A stretch of DNA of 64,000 bases. Origin: Sediminihaliea albiluteola. Its GTDB lineage: Bacteria; Pseudomonadota; Gammaproteobacteria; Pseudomonadales; Halieaceae. Shown here one piece after another: positions 10,027-21,353 of this stretch. The stretch lies in the NCBI RefSeq assembly GCF_014077625.1, contig NZ_JACFXU010000018.1, forward strand, positions 1 to 64,000, read 5' to 3'. Position numbers and translations under genes: made by a program. How positions within the stretch are numbered: the first letter of the stretch is position 1; each line of letters opens with the position of its first letter. The notes beneath the pieces are model-generated. The model ran no database searches, was not told where the DNA came from, and saw nothing but the letters and a program-made list of their open reading frames with translations.

Positions 10027-10539
10027 ATGGCGTTTAATGATCAAAAAAGACAGCAGCAAGACGGTGACCTCCAGGAAAAGCTGGTACAGGTAAACCGTGT
10101 AGCTAAAGTGGTCAAGGGTGGTCGTATCTTCGGCTTCACTGCCCTGACAGTAGTTGGCGATGGCAAAGGTAAAGTTGGTTTCGGCCGCGGTAAAGCACGT
10201 GAAGTGCCAGTCGCTATCCAGAAAGCTATGGAAGCTGCTCGTCGCAACATGATTCAGGTTGAGCTTGATAACGGTACTCTGCAATACCCAGTAAACGCAC
10301 GCCATGGCGCTTCTAAGGTATACATGCAGCCTGCTGTTGAAGGTACCGGTGTAATTGCTGGTGGTGCGATGCGTGCCGTGCTTGAAATTGCTGGCGTCAC
10401 AGACGTATTGGCCAAGTGTTATGGTTCGACCAACCCGGTGAACGTAGTTCGTGCTACTTTCAACGGCCTGCGCGACATGTCTGCTCCGGATGACGTTGCT
10501 GCTAAGCGCGGCAAGACTGTCGAAGAAATTTTGAATTAA
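10027..10539 (+). CDS. rpsE: 30S ribosomal protein S5
   Basis: Small-subunit protein acting in decoding accuracy and mRNA helicase function. It has 170 residues. The N-terminal double-stranded RNA-binding part has [19 protein letters not shown], and the C-terminal S5 fold has the [19 protein letters not shown] stretch. The order rplR-rpsE-rpmD is standard. Confidence 0.97.
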   Translation: MAFNDQKRQQQDGDLQEKLVQVNRVAKVVKGGRIFGFTALTVVGDGKGKVGFGRGKAREVPVAIQKAMEAARRNMIQVELDNGTLQYPVNARHGASKVYMQPAVEGTGVIAGGAMRAVLEIAGVTDVLAKCYGSTNPVNVVRATFNGLRDMSAPDDVAAKRGKTVEEILN

Positions 10540-10557
10540 TTATTGGGTTAGCTTGTC

Positions 10558-10740
10558 ATGTCTAAAGCAACTATCAAGGTAACGCAGATCAAGAGCACCA
10601 ATGGCCGCCTGAAGAATCACCAGGCCTGTGTGCGCGGTCTTGGCCTGCGCCGTATCGGCCACACAGTTGAAGTGGAAGACACTCCATCTGTGCGCGGCAT
10701 GATCAACAAAGTGAATTATATGCTACGGGTTGAGGATTAA
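10558..10740 (+). CDS. rpmD: 50S ribosomal protein L30
   Basis: Small large-subunit protein of 60 residues with the conserved [20 protein letters not shown]. Three bases separate it from rplO, and its last codons carry the rplO ribosome site (GAGG at 10732-10735). Confidence 0.96.
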   Translation: MSKATIKVTQIKSTNGRLKNHQACVRGLGLRRIGHTVEVEDTPSVRGMINKVNYMLRVED

Positions 10741-10743
10741 AAC

Positions 10744-11196
10744 ATGTCAGACGTAGAAGTAATGCGACTGAATAGCCTGAGCCCTGCACCGGGCTCACGC
10801 AAAGATGCCAAGCGCGTCGGTCGCGGTATCGGTAGCGGCTTGGGCAAGACAGCCGGTCGTGGTCATAAAGGTTTGAAATCGCGCTCAGGTGGTTCGGTAG
10901 CCCCAGGTTTTGAGGGTGGTCAGATGCCACTGCAGAAGCGCTTACCGAAGTATGGCTTTAGTTCGCGCATCTCTCGCACGACTGCCCAGGTTCGTTTAGG
11001 CGAACTCAATGCAGTCAGTGGTGATGTTATTGATTTGGCGGCACTGAAAGACGCTGACTTGGTTCGTGAAAACGTACTTCGTGCACGTGTGTTCCTGTCC
11101 GGTGAATTGAAAAAAGCTGTCACTGTCAAAGGTCTTGCGGTTACTAAAGGTGCCCGCGAAGCCATTGAACAGGCAGGCGGAAAAGTAGAGGACTAA
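10744..11196 (+). CDS. rplO: 50S ribosomal protein L15
   Basis: Late-assembly large-subunit protein. The Gly/Arg-rich N-terminal arm ([19 protein letters not shown]) and the globular C-terminal part are intact. The ATG at 10744 gives 150 residues and has a good GAGG 8 bases upstream. The ATG at 10762 would give [10 protein letters not shown] and exactly the 144 residues of E. coli L15 but has a weaker ribosome site. The secY start follows directly. Confidence 0.96.
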   Translation: MSDVEVMRLNSLSPAPGSRKDAKRVGRGIGSGLGKTAGRGHKGLKSRSGGSVAPGFEGGQMPLQKRLPKYGFSSRISRTTAQVRLGELNAVSGDVIDLAALKDADLVRENVLRARVFLSGELKKAVTVKGLAVTKGAREAIEQAGGKVED

Positions 11197-12525
11197 ATGG
11201 CAACAGGTCAACTGCCCGGAGTTAACAAGGCAGGCATGGGCGAGCTTTTTGCTCGCCTTCGTTTTGTCTTGCTGGCGATAATTGTTTATCGCATTGGAAC
11301 CCATATACCGGTACCTGGGATTGACCCTAACCAGTTGGCGGCGCTGTTTAACCAGAATCAGGGCACGATTCTGGGTCTGGCGAATATGTTTTCCGGGGGA
11401 GCCCTGGAACGCATGAGTATTTTGGCGCTAGGTATCATGCCCTATATCTCTGCATCGATTATCATGCAGTTGATGTCGGCGGTGACACCGAAGCTAGAAG
11501 CGCTTAAGAAAGAAGGCGAAGCGGGTCGTCGCAAGATCAGCCAGTACACACGCTATCTCACGGTGTTGTTGGCGATTGTACAGGCAACAGGTATGACCGT
11601 AGGCATGGCCAATCAAGGCATGGCCTATAGTGTCGCACCACTGTTTTACGTCATTGCAATTACTTCACTGGTTACCGGTGCAGTATTTATGATGTGGCTG
11701 GGTGAGCAGATCACTGAAAAGGGTGTTGGCAACGGCATTTCTTTGTTGATCTTCGCCGGTATTGTAGCGGGCTTGCCCTCTGCGATCGGTCAGTCATTAG
11801 AGTCAGCGCGTCAGGGTGAGCTGAACATTCTCATCTTGCTGTTTATCCTGGCTCTTGCGATTGCCGTGATTTACATGATTGTGTTCATCGAGCGCGGCCA
11901 GCGTCGTATCACGGTGAACTATGCCAAGCGGCAGCAGGGCCGCAAGATGTTTCAGGCGCAGAGCTCGCATCTGCCACTGAAAGTGAATATGGCTGGGGTA
12001 ATACCGGCAATTTTTGCCAGTAGCATCCTGCTGTTTCCAGCATCATTGGCACAGTGGTTTGGCTCTTCGGGGTCAGCCGATTGGCTGCAGGATATGGCCG
12101 TGGCCATTGGTCCAGGCCAACCCTTGAATATCCTGTTGTTCACGGCGTTTATTGTGTTTTTCTGCTTTTTCTATACGGCGTTGATGTTTAACCCGCAAGA
12201 AGTAGCAGACAACCTGAAGCGGTCCGGTGCCTTTGTGCCTGGTATCCGCCCCGGACAGCAGACCGCCAATTATATTGATGGTGTGTTGACCAGGTTGACG
12301 GTATTCGGGGCCGCGTATATTGCGCTGGTCTGTCTGATGCCCCAGTTCCTGGTTGTAATGTGGAACGTGCCTTTTTACCTGGGCGGCACCTCATTGCTGA
12401 TCGTGGTTGTAGTAGTAATGGATTTTATGGCCCAGGTGCAGAGCCACCTGATGTCACAGCAGTACGACTCTGTGATGAAAAAGGCCAACCTGAAAACCTA
12501 TGGTGCTTCCGGTCGCGTGCGTTAA
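11197..12525 (+). CDS. secY: Preprotein translocase channel subunit SecY
   Basis: Central pore of the SecYEG translocon in the inner membrane, used by SecA and by the ribosome. It has 442 residues and ten predicted transmembrane helices. The plug region follows the first helix ([20 protein letters not shown]), and the cytoplasmic loop with [13 protein letters not shown] lies before helix 7. It starts immediately after the rplO stop, so expression is coupled with the spc operon. Confidence 0.98.
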   Translation: MATGQLPGVNKAGMGELFARLRFVLLAIIVYRIGTHIPVPGIDPNQLAALFNQNQGTILGLANMFSGGALERMSILALGIMPYISASIIMQLMSAVTPKLEALKKEGEAGRRKISQYTRYLTVLLAIVQATGMTVGMANQGMAYSVAPLFYVIAITSLVTGAVFMMWLGEQITEKGVGNGISLLIFAGIVAGLPSAIGQSLESARQGELNILILLFILALAIAVIYMIVFIERGQRRITVNYAKRQQGRKMFQAQSSHLPLKVNMAGVIPAIFASSILLFPASLAQWFGSSGSADWLQDMAVAIGPGQPLNILLFTAFIVFFCFFYTALMFNPQEVADNLKRSGAFVPGIRPGQQTANYIDGVLTRLTVFGAAYIALVCLMPQFLVVMWNVPFYLGGTSLLIVVVVVMDFMAQVQSHLMSQQYDSVMKKANLKTYGASGRVR

Positions 12526-12553
12526 GCGGCGTCGGGTGAACGGAGATTGAGAA

Positions 12554-12670
12554 ATGAAAGTACGTGCATCGGTTAAAAAAATCTGCAGAAACTGCAAGAT
12601 TGTCCGTCGCAACGGTGTTGTGCGCGTGATCTGTACTACAGATCCTCGCCACAAGCAGCGCCAGGGCTAG
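12554..12670 (+). CDS. rpmJ: 50S ribosomal protein L36
   Basis: A 38-codon gene starting ATG at 12554, ending TAG at 12670. The protein begins [17 protein letters not shown] and ends DPRHKQRQG. It keeps the Cys-Cys-Cys-His zinc ribbon (CxxC, then C and H) of the zinc-binding L36 form. CGGAGATTGAGAA supplies the ribosome site. It lies in its standard place between secY and rpsM. Confidence 0.96.
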   Translation: MKVRASVKKICRNCKIVRRNGVVRVICTTDPRHKQRQG

Positions 12671-12710
12671 GGCCGGCTTGTCGTCGAATGGTAATACTGC
12701 CGGTCGACGG

Positions 12711-12739
12711 TTGATTTTGGGAAAACTTACCGCTAGAAT
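12711..12739 (+). promoter_or_regulatory. Promoter of the alpha operon (rpsM-rplQ)
   Basis: TTGATT (12711-12716), a 17-base spacer and TAGAAT (12734-12739), followed by a G+C-rich stretch. It lies in the 166-bp gap after rpmJ. The leader of about 90 bases before rpsM would be long enough for an S4-responsive structure like that of E. coli, but I could not verify the pseudoknot. Confidence 0.65.
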
Positions 12740-12836
12740 GCTGCGCCTTCCGCGCCCCGCTCGTCATCCTGGATGAATTCAGGAGCAGGGCGCTGCGCTG
12801 CAGATAGCGAAGAACTAAGTATTTGGAGAAAGTTGG

Positions 12837-13193
<357 letters not shown>

Positions 13194-13270
13194 GTAGCAT
13201 ACCTACTGCGAATCCTTTTAGTGTAGCTGCACCTGTGTGCAGTGTTGATATTAAATTAGGAAAGTAATTT

Positions 13271-13663
13271 ATGGCTAAGCCAGGTGCTAAAAGCACTCGT
13301 AAAAAGGTCAATAAGACCGTTGTTGATGGGATTGCGCATATTCACGCCTCTTTCAACAACACCATTGTTACCATCACTGACCGTCAGGGCAACGCTCTGA
13401 GCTGGGCAACAGCAGGTGGCTCCGGCTTCCGTGGTTCACGTAAAAGCACGCCTTTTGCAGCTCAGGTTGCTGCAGAGCGCGCAGGTGAAGCGGCCAAAGA
13501 ATACGGTCTCAAGAATTTGGATGTGCAGGTTAAGGGACCCGGCCCTGGCCGTGAGTCAGCGGTTCGTGCTTTGAACGCCTGCGGTTACAAAATCAGCAAC
13601 ATCACTGATGTAACCCCAGTGCCGCATAACGGCTGCCGTCCGCCCAAGAAACGTCGCGTATAA
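13271..13663 (+). CDS. rpsK: 30S ribosomal protein S11
   Basis: Platform protein of the 30S subunit. It has 130 residues with the conserved [18 protein letters not shown] and the closing [18 protein letters not shown] 77-bp gap separates it from rpsM, with AGGAAAG before the ATG. Confidence 0.97.
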   Translation: MAKPGAKSTRKKVNKTVVDGIAHIHASFNNTIVTITDRQGNALSWATAGGSGFRGSRKSTPFAAQVAAERAGEAAKEYGLKNLDVQVKGPGPGRESAVRALNACGYKISNITDVTPVPHNGCRPPKKRRV

Positions 13664-13684
13664 CGCTTTACAGGAAGAACTGAC

Positions 13685-14305
13685 ATGGCTCGATATATTG
13701 GACCCAAGTGCAAGCTCTCCCGTCGTGAAGGAACAGATCTGTTCCTGAAGAGCGGAGTGCGCGCGTTGGAAAGCAAGTGCAAAGCAGAAACAGCTCCAGG
13801 TCAACACGGTGCTCGTCGCACACGTTTGTCTGACTACGGTGTACAACTGCGAGAAAAACAGAAAGTACGTCGTATCTACGGCGTTTTAGAGAAGCAGTTC
13901 CGCGGCTACTACAAAGAAGCTGCTCGTCGCAAAGGCGCGACTGGTGAGAACCTGCTTAAGCTGCTGGAATCTCGTCTCGATAACGTGGTCTACCGCATGG
14001 GCTTTGGTTCAACTCGTTCCGAAGCGCGTCAACTGGTATCTCACAAGTCGATTCTGGTTAATGGCAGCATCGTAAACATTCCTTCGTACCAGGTACAAGC
14101 TGGTGACGTTGTATCCCTTCGTGAAAAGGCCAAAAAACAGCTGCGCGTGCAGTCTGCCCTGGCTTTATCGGCCCAGCGTGGCGAGTCTGAGTGGATCGAA
14201 GTCAACAACGATAAGTTGGAAGGTGTATTTAAATCAGTGCCTGACCGTCAGGAGTTGTCTTCCGAGATCAACGAAAACTTGATCGTGGAACTGTACTCCA
14301 AGTAA
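13685..14305 (+). CDS. rpsD: 30S ribosomal protein S4
   Basis: Primary 16S rRNA binder and, in E. coli, repressor of the alpha operon. It has 206 residues. The S4 RNA-binding domain is at about 96-160 ([19 protein letters not shown], then [14 protein letters not shown]). It is the form without zinc cysteines at the N-terminus. CAGGAAG precedes the ATG. Confidence 0.97.
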   Translation: MARYIGPKCKLSRREGTDLFLKSGVRALESKCKAETAPGQHGARRTRLSDYGVQLREKQKVRRIYGVLEKQFRGYYKEAARRKGATGENLLKLLESRLDNVVYRMGFGSTRSEARQLVSHKSILVNGSIVNIPSYQVQAGDVVSLREKAKKQLRVQSALALSAQRGESEWIEVNNDKLEGVFKSVPDRQELSSEINENLIVELYSK

Positions 14306-14342
14306 TCCGACTTAGGACTAAGCTACTATTACAGGTGCCAGA

Positions 14343-15347
14343 ATGCAGACTGCAGTAAATGAATTTTTGACCCCGCGCGTAATTAACGTTGAAGAGAAGA
14401 GCAGCGTACGTGCCCAGGTGACACTGGAGCCTCTGGAGCGTGGTTTTGGCCACACTCTTGGGAATGCATTGCGTCGCATACTGCTGTCTTCCATGCCCGG
14501 CTGCGCTATCACCGAAGTCGAAATTGACGGTGTACTGCATGAGTACAGCGCTATCGAAGGCGTGCAAGAAGACGTCATCGAGATTCTGCTGAATCTCAAA
14601 GGTGTTGCACTGGTCATGAACGGCAAAGATGAAGCTGAGCTGACTCTGAGCAAGAAAGGCCCCGGTGCAGTAACAGCAGGTGACATTCAGGTTGATCACG
14701 ACATTGAAGTGAGCAACCCTGAGCATGTGATTTGCCACGTTAATGGCAGCTCTGAGATCAACATGAAGCTGACCGTTGCCCGTGGCCGTGGTTATTCACC
14801 AGCCGATTCTCGTACAAATCCGGAAGAAGAAACCCGCTCTATTGGCCGCTTGCAGCTGGACGCATCTTTCTCGCCAATTCACCGCGTTTCCTACGTGGTG
14901 GAAGCCGCGCGTGTTGAGCAGCGTACTGACCTCGATAAGCTGGTTCTCGATTTGGAGACCAACGGTACTATCGATCCTGAGGAAGCGATTCGACGCGCCG
15001 CGACCATCCTGCAACAGCAGTTGGCCGTGTTCGTTGACCTTGAGAGCGAATCTGAGTCTGAGTCTGTCGTGGAAGAGGATGAGGTTGATCCAATTCTGCT
15101 GCGCCCAGTCGACGATCTTGAGCTGACAGTTCGCTCTGCGAACTGTTTGAAAGCTGAAAACATTTACTACATCGGTGACTTGGTTCAGCGCACAGAGGTT
15201 GAGCTGCTTAAAACCCCTAACTTGGGTAAGAAGTCACTGACTGAAATCAAGGACGTTCTGGCGTCGCGCAGCCTCTCGCTGGGTATGCGCCTGGACAACT
15301 GGCCACCAGCCAGCCTCAAAAACGATGATCGGGTGCTGGGCGTTTAA
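14343..15347 (+). CDS. rpoA: RNA polymerase alpha subunit
   Basis: Dimerising platform of RNA polymerase; its C-terminal domain binds UP elements and activators. It has 334 residues. The N-terminal domain has [20 protein letters not shown], and the C-terminal domain has [19 protein letters not shown] and [17 protein letters not shown]. The linker is unusually acidic, with a run of Ser-Glu pairs (about residues 235-245) followed by VVEEDEVDP. The gene ends 70 bp before rplQ. Confidence 0.98.
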   Translation: MQTAVNEFLTPRVINVEEKSSVRAQVTLEPLERGFGHTLGNALRRILLSSMPGCAITEVEIDGVLHEYSAIEGVQEDVIEILLNLKGVALVMNGKDEAELTLSKKGPGAVTAGDIQVDHDIEVSNPEHVICHVNGSSEINMKLTVARGRGYSPADSRTNPEEETRSIGRLQLDASFSPIHRVSYVVEAARVEQRTDLDKLVLDLETNGTIDPEEAIRRAATILQQQLAVFVDLESESESESVVEEDEVDPILLRPVDDLELTVRSANCLKAENIYYIGDLVQRTEVELLKTPNLGKKSLTEIKDVLASRSLSLGMRLDNWPPASLKNDDRVLGV

Positions 15348-15417
15348 TAACGTTTTAACCCCGAACACTTACCAGTTAGCCGTGCTGAGATAGCACAGAA
15401 ATCATAGGATTGGAAAA

Positions 15418-15807
15418 ATGCGTCATCGTCACAGTGGACGTCAGTTAAATCGAAACAGCTCTCACCGCAAGGCCATGTTCCGTAACATGACCGTGTCACT
15501 GGTAGAGCACGAGTTGATCAAAACCACCTTGCCTAAGGCCAAAGAGTTGCGCAGCTATGCGGAGCCGCTGATCACCTTAGCTAAAAACGACAGCGTGGCT
15601 AATCGTCGTTTGGCGTTTGACCGCGTTCGCAGTAAATCAGCGGTAGGTAAGCTGTTCACTGAGCTTGGTCCGCGCTACGAGTCACGCCCAGGTGGCTACA
15701 TCCGCATCCTCAAGTGTGGTTTCCGTGCTGGTGACAAAGCGCCTATGGCCTATGTCGAGCTGGTTGATCGCCCGCAAGTAGAAGATGTTGATGGTGACGA
15801 AGATTAA
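15418..15807 (+). CDS. rplQ: 50S ribosomal protein L17
   Basis: Large-subunit protein near the tunnel exit. It has 129 residues. The N-terminus [20 protein letters not shown] and the C-terminal [14 protein letters not shown] match the family. TTGGAAAA precedes the ATG. It is the last gene of the ribosomal block and is followed by a strong terminator. Confidence 0.97.
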   Translation: MRHRHSGRQLNRNSSHRKAMFRNMTVSLVEHELIKTTLPKAKELRSYAEPLITLAKNDSVANRRLAFDRVRSKSAVGKLFTELGPRYESRPGGYIRILKCGFRAGDKAPMAYVELVDRPQVEDVDGDED

Positions 15808-15830
15808 TCCTCTTCTTCATCACGATCTCT

Positions 15831-15860
15831 AAAAAAACCCGGCCAAAGCCGGGTTTTTTT
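15831..15860. terminator. Intrinsic terminator after rplQ
   Basis: A7, then the stem CCCGGC, loop CAAA, GCCGGG and T7. The A and T runs extend the stem and let it act in both directions. It closes the alpha operon and could also stop readthrough from uvrA, which converges from the right. Confidence 0.92.
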
Positions 15861-15940
15861 ATGCTCTATGTTTCTTCAATGGCGCCGTTTAGGCTGCAGC
15901 ATTTGCTTCTTTAGCTGCAGCCAATAGGCTAAGGCTAAGT

Positions 15941-18790
15941 TCAAGCCACCGCGCGTTTTTGCTTTGCTTTTTTCAGCAGCGGCGCCAAAAATTGGCCCGT
16001 ATAAGAGCCTTTAATCTCTGCCACTTCCTCTGGGGTGCCGCTGGCAATAATCTGCCCTCCACCCGAGCCACCTTCAGGGCCTAAGTCGATCAGCCAATCA
16101 GCGGTTTTAATTACGTCGAGGTTGTGTTCGATAATCACTACCGTATTGCCGTGATCACGCAGTCGATGCAGTACTTCGAGTAATTGCCTGATGTCCTCAA
16201 AGTGCAGCCCGGTCGTGGGCTCGTCCAGAATATAGAGGGTTTGACCCGTATCGCGCTTGCTCAATTCCCGAGACAGTTTGACCCGCTGTGCTTCGCCACC
16301 CGAGAGAGTGGTGGCTGCTTGGCCTAGGCGTATGTATGACAGTCCTACATCCATCAGCGTTTGCAGCTTGCGGGCGATCGAGGGCACCGGCTCAAAAAAC
16401 TCCAGTGCATCTTCTACCGTCATCTCCAGCACTTCATGGATGTTGCGGCCTTTATAGCGTATTTCGAGCGTTTCGCGGTTGTAGCGTTTGCCTTTGCAAA
16501 TATCACAGGGTACGTAGATATCGGGCAGGAAGTGCATCTCGACTTTGGTGACACCATCACCCTGGCAGGCTTCACAGCGGCCACCTTTGACGTTAAAGCT
16601 AAAGCGTCCTGGCTTGTAGCCTCGCGAGCGGGCTTCCTGGGTGCCGGCAAAGAGCTCCCTGACAGGGGTAAAAATCCCCGTATAGGTGGCCGGGTTGGAG
16701 CGCGGGGTGCGGCCAATGGGGCTCTGGTCTATATCTATGCACTTATCGACGGCACCGAGGCCCTCAATAGACTGGTGTGGGGCTGCCGTAAGGGTGGTCG
16801 CTCCATTAAGCTCGGTCGCTGCCAAGGGATACAGGGTGTTGTTGATAAGTGTCGACTTACCCGAGCCTGATACACCGGTGACGCAAGTGAGCAGGCCCAG
16901 GGGTAACTCTAAGTCGACCCCCTGTAAGTTATTGCCACGCGCGCCGGATAGTTTCAATAGGCGCGTTTCATCTCTGGGCCTGCGCTCTGCAGGTATGGCG
17001 ATTTCGCGCTTGCCGGATAGATAAGCACCAGTCAGTGAGTCTTCGTTGGCTATGATGTCTTGGACGCTGCCCTGGGCCACTACCTGACCACCGTGAATGC
17101 CCGCCCCAGGTCCGATATCGATCACGTGGTCGGCGCTGCGGATCGCATCTTCATCGTGCTCAACCACTAATACGGTATTACCTAGGTCCCGCAAGTGAAT
17201 CAGTGTATTGAGTAGGCGCTCATTATCGCGCTGGTGTAGACCAATGGATGGCTCGTCGAGGATATACATAACACCGACCAAGCCGGCCCCTATTTGGGAG
17301 GCCAAGCGAATGCGTTGGGCTTCACCGCCTGATAAGGTTTCTGCGCTGCGATTCAAGGTCAGATAATTGAGGCCCACATCCACGAGAAAGCGGTAACGAG
17401 CGCGCAATTCCTTGAGTATCTTCGAGGCGATTTCACCCTGGCGGCCATCGAGCTGTAAGTTTTCAAAATAGGTCTCGGCTTCCCCGACCGGCATCTCAGT
17501 GATGCTGGGCAGGCTGCGTTCATCGATGAATACATGGCGTGCATCGCGACGCAAGCGGGTTCCGTCACAGTCCGGGCAGGGCTGGGTGGCGAGGAACTTG
17601 GCTAAGTCTTCGCGCACTGATTGTGACTCGGTATCGTGATAGCGCCGCTCCATGTTGGGCACTATGCCTTCAAAGGGATGTTTGCGTTTGAACACGTCAC
17701 CGCGGTCGTTGACATAGGAGAAGGCCACCTCTTCTTTGCCACTGCCGTACAAGATCACCTTTTGCTGCGCTGGCTCGAGTTCTTCAAAGGGCGTGTCGAT
17801 GGCAAAACCGTAGTGCTCGGCAAGGCTGCTTAGCATGTGGAAGTAGTACACGTTGCGGCGGTCCCAGCCTCGAATAGCACCTTCGGCCAGGCTGGCTTCG
17901 GGGTGCAGTACGATGCGGGTGGCATCGAAATACTGCTTAACCCCTAAACCGTCACAGCCAGCGCAGGCCCCGGCAGGGTTGTTGAAGGAAAACATGCGCG
18001 GCTCTAGCTCATCGATGCTGTGACCGCACTGCGGGCAGGCAAAGCGGGCTGAAAACATAATGTCTTCGCCGTCCCCGTCCATATAGCTGATCATAGCCAT
18101 GCCATCGGTCAAGCCAAGGGCGGTCTCAAAGGATTCTGCCAAACGCAGCGCTAGGTCTTCGCGTACCTTGAAGCGGTCGACCACGACCTCAATACGGTGT
18201 TTCTTGTTTTTTTCCAGTGTCGGCAGGTCGTCGAGGTCGGTAACAATACCGTCGATACGGGCGCGCACGAAGCCCGAGGCGCGCAGCTCTTCGAATATAT
18301 GCAGATGTTCGCCTTTGCGGTCTCTCACTACGGGGGCTAGCAGCATCAGCTTACTGCCTTCTGGCAAGGCTAATACGCTGTCGACCATTTGACTGATGGT
18401 CTGCGCTTGGAGGCTGACATTATGCTCCGGACAGCGCGGCTCACCGGCACGCGCAAAAAGTAGACGCAAGTAATCATAGATCTCGGTGATGGTGCCTACC
18501 GTCGAGCGGGGGTTATGAGAGGTCGACTTCTGCTCGATGGAGATTGCTGGCGACAGACCCTCAATATGGTCCATGTCAGGTTTTTCCATCACGGATAAAA
18601 ACTGCCGCGCATAGGTGGACAGTGATTCCACATAGCGCCGCTGCCCCTCGGCATAGAGCGTGTCAAAAGCCAGCGATGACTTGCCGGAACCGGACAGCCC
18701 GGTGATGACCACCAGTTGGTCTCGGGGGATGTCCAAATCGATATTTTTGAGATTGTGCGTGCGCGCCCCGCGGACGTGGATAAAAGCCAT
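15941..18790 (-). CDS. uvrA: Excinuclease ABC subunit A
   Basis: DNA-damage recognition ATPase of nucleotide excision repair; it loads UvrB at lesions. It has 949 residues with two ABC modules. The first Walker A is GLSGSGKSS at 31-39 and the second is GVSGSGKST near 638-646; both ABC signatures (LSGGEAQR) are present. Zinc-finger pairs are visible as CPQC...CAGC and CEAC...CDIC. The start ATG gives the standard [17 protein letters not shown]. It is transcribed convergently with rplQ and divergently from the MFS gene. I found no LexA box (CTGT-N8-ACAG) upstream. Confidence 0.98.
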   Translation of the reverse strand: MAFIHVRGARTHNLKNIDLDIPRDQLVVITGLSGSGKSSLAFDTLYAEGQRRYVESLSTYARQFLSVMEKPDMDHIEGLSPAISIEQKSTSHNPRSTVGTITEIYDYLRLLFARAGEPRCPEHNVSLQAQTISQMVDSVLALPEGSKLMLLAPVVRDRKGEHLHIFEELRASGFVRARIDGIVTDLDDLPTLEKNKKHRIEVVVDRFKVREDLALRLAESFETALGLTDGMAMISYMDGDGEDIMFSARFACPQCGHSIDELEPRMFSFNNPAGACAGCDGLGVKQYFDATRIVLHPEASLAEGAIRGWDRRNVYYFHMLSSLAEHYGFAIDTPFEELEPAQQKVILYGSGKEEVAFSYVNDRGDVFKRKHPFEGIVPNMERRYHDTESQSVREDLAKFLATQPCPDCDGTRLRRDARHVFIDERSLPSITEMPVGEAETYFENLQLDGRQGEIASKILKELRARYRFLVDVGLNYLTLNRSAETLSGGEAQRIRLASQIGAGLVGVMYILDEPSIGLHQRDNERLLNTLIHLRDLGNTVLVVEHDEDAIRSADHVIDIGPGAGIHGGQVVAQGSVQDIIANEDSLTGAYLSGKREIAIPAERRPRDETRLLKLSGARGNNLQGVDLELPLGLLTCVTGVSGSGKSTLINNTLYPLAATELNGATTLTAAPHQSIEGLGAVDKCIDIDQSPIGRTPRSNPATYTGIFTPVRELFAGTQEARSRGYKPGRFSFNVKGGRCEACQGDGVTKVEMHFLPDIYVPCDICKGKRYNRETLEIRYKGRNIHEVLEMTVEDALEFFEPVPSIARKLQTLMDVGLSYIRLGQAATTLSGGEAQRVKLSRELSKRDTGQTLYILDEPTTGLHFEDIRQLLEVLHRLRDHGNTVVIIEHNLDVIKTADWLIDLGPEGGSGGGQIIASGTPEEVAEIKGSYTGQFLAPLLKKAKQKRAVA

Positions 18791-18970
18791 GAGATACCTG
18801 AGTTAGCGAATGGGGTCGAACCAGACAGTATAGGCCCTGTCCACCAAGGCTGGCAAAATATATAGTGCTGCTGGCTAAGAGGGCATAGCCATATGCTGTC
18901 GCTGAACGCTGAAACTGGTAAGATGGCGCGGCATTTCTAACGAACTTCTGTCGTGATAACCAAACATCCT

Positions 18971-20173
18971 ATGAACGCGCTGGAACGGCGCGCCGTATCG
19001 ACACTCGCGCTGCTGTACAGCTTCCGTATGCTGGGGCTGTTCATGGTGTTGCCCCTGCTCGCTTTGTACGCGCCTGAGCTCAAAGGCGCCACCCCCTCTT
19101 TGATTGGTTTGGCGCTGGGCATATACGGCTTGAGTCAGGCCTTACTGCAAATTCCTTTTGGCTGGTTATCGGACCGCCTGGGGCGAAAGCCGGTAATCAT
19201 TGGCGGCTTATTACTCTTTGCCTTGGGTAGTTTAGTGGCCGCTTTGGCGGACTCGGTGCAGGGCGTGATCATAGGTCGGGCACTGCAGGGCGCCGGTGCC
19301 ATTGCCAGTACGGTGATGGCCTTGGTGGCAGACTTAACGCGTGAGGAACAGCGCACCAAGGCAATGGCAATTGTCGGGGCAAGTATTGGCTTGGCTTTCA
19401 CTCTGGCCTTGATTCTTGGGCCTTTGGTGGCCTCCTTTGGTGGCTTGTCTGCAGTGTTTTACCTCACTGTAATGCTGGCTTTATTGGGCATTGCAGTGGT
19501 GCTCTTTCTGATTCCCACGCCTTCATCCCAGAGTCAGGGACAGGCGGAAGTAGGGCCGCGCACTAACTTGCTGGGGCGCAGTCTGCGCGATCCGGGTTTG
19601 CTGCGCTTAAATGGCGGAGTGTTTGTGCTGCACTTCACTTTAATGGCAGCCTTTTTAGTGATTCCCGCTTTGCTGCAGGATGGCATGGCGATACAGCGCG
19701 AGTCCCACTGGTTGGTTTATTTGGCGGTAGTGTTATTGTCGCTGCTCGGTGTGCTGCCCTTGATGCGTATAGCCGAGCGCGGGGGGCGGCCTCGTGAGTC
19801 CTTTGCCTGCGGGATTATCTTGTTGGCTTTATCCTTAGTATTGTTAGCTTGGCTGCCCTCGGGCTGGTGGATTGCTGTTGGTTTGTGGCTATTTTTTATC
19901 GGCTTTAACTACCTTGAGGCCACCTTGCCATCGCTAGTTAGCAAAACCGTATTCTCTGGTGGTAAAGGCACCGCCTTGGGCGTGTATTCCACCTGCCAGT
20001 TTCTCGGCACCTTTATCGGTGGTGCCGCCGGCGGTGCCATCATTGAAGTTTGGGGCGCGACAGCGCTGCTGCTCGTTTGCTTGCTGTTAATGCTGACTTG
20101 GTTGTTCTTGGCTTTGCCTACGTTTGCAGTAGTGGCTAGCAAGACGAGTGAGGCTGAGCTGCCCCAGTCCTAA
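18971..20173 (+). CDS. Major facilitator superfamily transporter, YajR-like
   Basis: Inner-membrane proton-coupled carrier of unknown substrate with twelve predicted helices in about 400 residues. The MFS motif A between helices 2 and 3 is visible as GWLSDRLGRKPVI. It resembles the carrier found between uvrA and ssb in Pseudomonas, and the N-terminal part resembles YajR, but the C-terminal YAM domain of E. coli YajR is missing. Two starts are possible: ATG 18971, used here, or GTG 18953, which adds six residues; neither has a good ribosome site. A hairpin overlaps the stop codon. Confidence 0.85.
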   Translation: MNALERRAVSTLALLYSFRMLGLFMVLPLLALYAPELKGATPSLIGLALGIYGLSQALLQIPFGWLSDRLGRKPVIIGGLLLFALGSLVAALADSVQGVIIGRALQGAGAIASTVMALVADLTREEQRTKAMAIVGASIGLAFTLALILGPLVASFGGLSAVFYLTVMLALLGIAVVLFLIPTPSSQSQGQAEVGPRTNLLGRSLRDPGLLRLNGGVFVLHFTLMAAFLVIPALLQDGMAIQRESHWLVYLAVVLLSLLGVLPLMRIAERGGRPRESFACGIILLALSLVLLAWLPSGWWIAVGLWLFFIGFNYLEATLPSLVSKTVFSGGKGTALGVYSTCQFLGTFIGGAAGGAIIEVWGATALLLVCLLLMLTWLFLALPTFAVVASKTSEAELPQS

Positions 20174-20180
20174 CTGGGGC
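20161..20180. terminator. G+C hairpin between the MFS and LLM genes
   Basis: GCCCCAGT (20161-20168), four-base loop, ACTGGGGC (20173-20180). The stem is perfect and lies exactly between two converging genes, including the MFS stop codon, but there is no T run. It could be a weak or Rho-assisted bidirectional terminator. Confidence 0.45.
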
Positions 20181-20191
20181 ACTGTGCTGAG

Positions 20192-21061
20192 CTAGCGAAA
20201 TTGAGCAATAATATCGTCGGCAAAGCGTTTAATGCCGTCAATTTTCTGTTCAAGCGTCGCTTGCTCGCCGTGGTAAAACACCCAGGGCATGGTGAGTAGA
20301 TGGGTCACGCCGCCTTCGTGGAGTCGCTTGTAGCCTTCGATTTCCCAAGCGTCATTAGCAGATGCCATTACATCGAAGCTTTCTTTCTCGCGGCCGTACT
20401 CCACTCGATATTGTTTGATAGCCTGCACCGTAGCCAGAATTTCTTCGCTGCTTTGTAAATCGCTGAGCCAGCCGTTGCCCAAACGCGCCGCTCGGCGGTG
20501 TGCCGCCTCGGATATCCCGCCGACCCAAATTGGAATAGGCTGTGTAGGCGCGGGGTTCATTTCTAGGCGGTCAAAGTCATAGAATTCGCCGTGATACTCA
20601 ACCATTTTGCCGCTCCATAGCAGCGGTAGAATTTCGAGTATTTCATTGCAGCGTTTGCCGCGGCTGTGAAAATCTTGCCCCATGAGTTGGTATTCGTCTT
20701 TGCTCCAGCCTACGCCGATAGTCAGGGTCACGCGGTTATTGGATAGCACCGCCGCGGTGCTGATAGCTTTTGCTGCGATAAAAGGGTTGCGGATCGGCAG
20801 CACAAAAACATTGCTGGTAAAGCGTAGCCGTTTAGTGGCTGCGGCGCAGGCGCCCACTGCGACCCAGGGGTCGGGCCAGTCGGAAAACGCATCCCAGCGT
20901 CGTTCGCCGCTCTCTGTGTAAGGGTAGGGAGTGTTGATCTTTTCGGGGTTAACAATATGGTCTGAGAAAGATATGGCATCCCAGCCCGCTTCATCTGCTG
21001 CTTGTGCCAGGGGAATCAATTCCTCGCTGTTACTAAACGCCATTGGTATGACAAATTTCAT
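20192..21061 (-). CDS. Luciferase-like (LLM class) flavin/F420-type oxidoreductase
   Basis: Predicted TIM-barrel oxidoreductase of the bacterial luciferase-like family, 289 residues, related to the proteins named F420-dependent LLM oxidoreductase. Family features seen are the N-terminal strand with EAGWDAISFSDH, the central RVTLTIGVGWSKDEYQLMG and the C-terminal IPIWVGGISEAAHRRAARLG. Gammaproteobacteria often lack coenzyme F420, so FMN may be the cofactor. The substrate is unknown. It is a single gene, convergent with the MFS gene. Confidence 0.82.
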   Translation of the reverse strand: MKFVIPMAFSNSEELIPLAQAADEAGWDAISFSDHIVNPEKINTPYPYTESGERRWDAFSDWPDPWVAVGACAAATKRLRFTSNVFVLPIRNPFIAAKAISTAAVLSNNRVTLTIGVGWSKDEYQLMGQDFHSRGKRCNEILEILPLLWSGKMVEYHGEFYDFDRLEMNPAPTQPIPIWVGGISEAAHRRAARLGNGWLSDLQSSEEILATVQAIKQYRVEYGREKESFDVMASANDAWEIEGYKRLHEGGVTHLLTMPWVFYHGEQATLEQKIDGIKRFADDIIAQFR

Positions 21062-21353
21062 AGGGGCCTCTATTTTTAATGTTTAAAGTTGAGCCGTAGC
21101 TTGCTGAGCTAGTGTAGCCAAAGCGCTCTAGCCATTCCTAGATCTTTGATGGCTTCTATAAGAAATAGGCGCAAACGGTACAGTAGTCTAGAGTGCTCAA
21201 AAGGCATCATTTAACTCTCAAGACTGGCATATAAGGCTGGTCAGATGTATCGTTACTGATCGGCGATTTCACGCCACTAACCAGAATCGACGCAGTGTTC
21301 CTCTTGGTTGTATGCGTCTGTAAGTCATTGAAAAAATTGGAGAATGTTGAATA
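21062..21353. other. 292-bp gap between the LLM gene and ssb
   Basis: The divergent control region of the LLM oxidoreductase and ssb. I see no confident -35/-10 pair, no LexA-type CTGT-N8-ACAG box and no stable hairpin. The ssb ribosome site is the TTGGAG-like sequence about 15 bases before its ATG. Confidence 0.4.

Noticed and set aside
9685-10305. 206-codon antisense frame across rplR and rpsE
   Set aside because: Shadow frame opposite conserved genes; composition typical of antisense reading.
15883-15940. Frame after the uvrA stop that reads LAAAKEANAAA, suggesting a frameshifted C-terminal extension
   Set aside because: UvrA already ends at its normal length and place, and the frame is short and of low complexity.
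18800-18850. Palindrome ACAG-N8-CTGT between uvrA and the MFS gene, looking like an SOS box
   Set aside because: The half-sites are in the inverse order; LexA needs CTGT-N8-ACAG. No proper box was found for uvrA.
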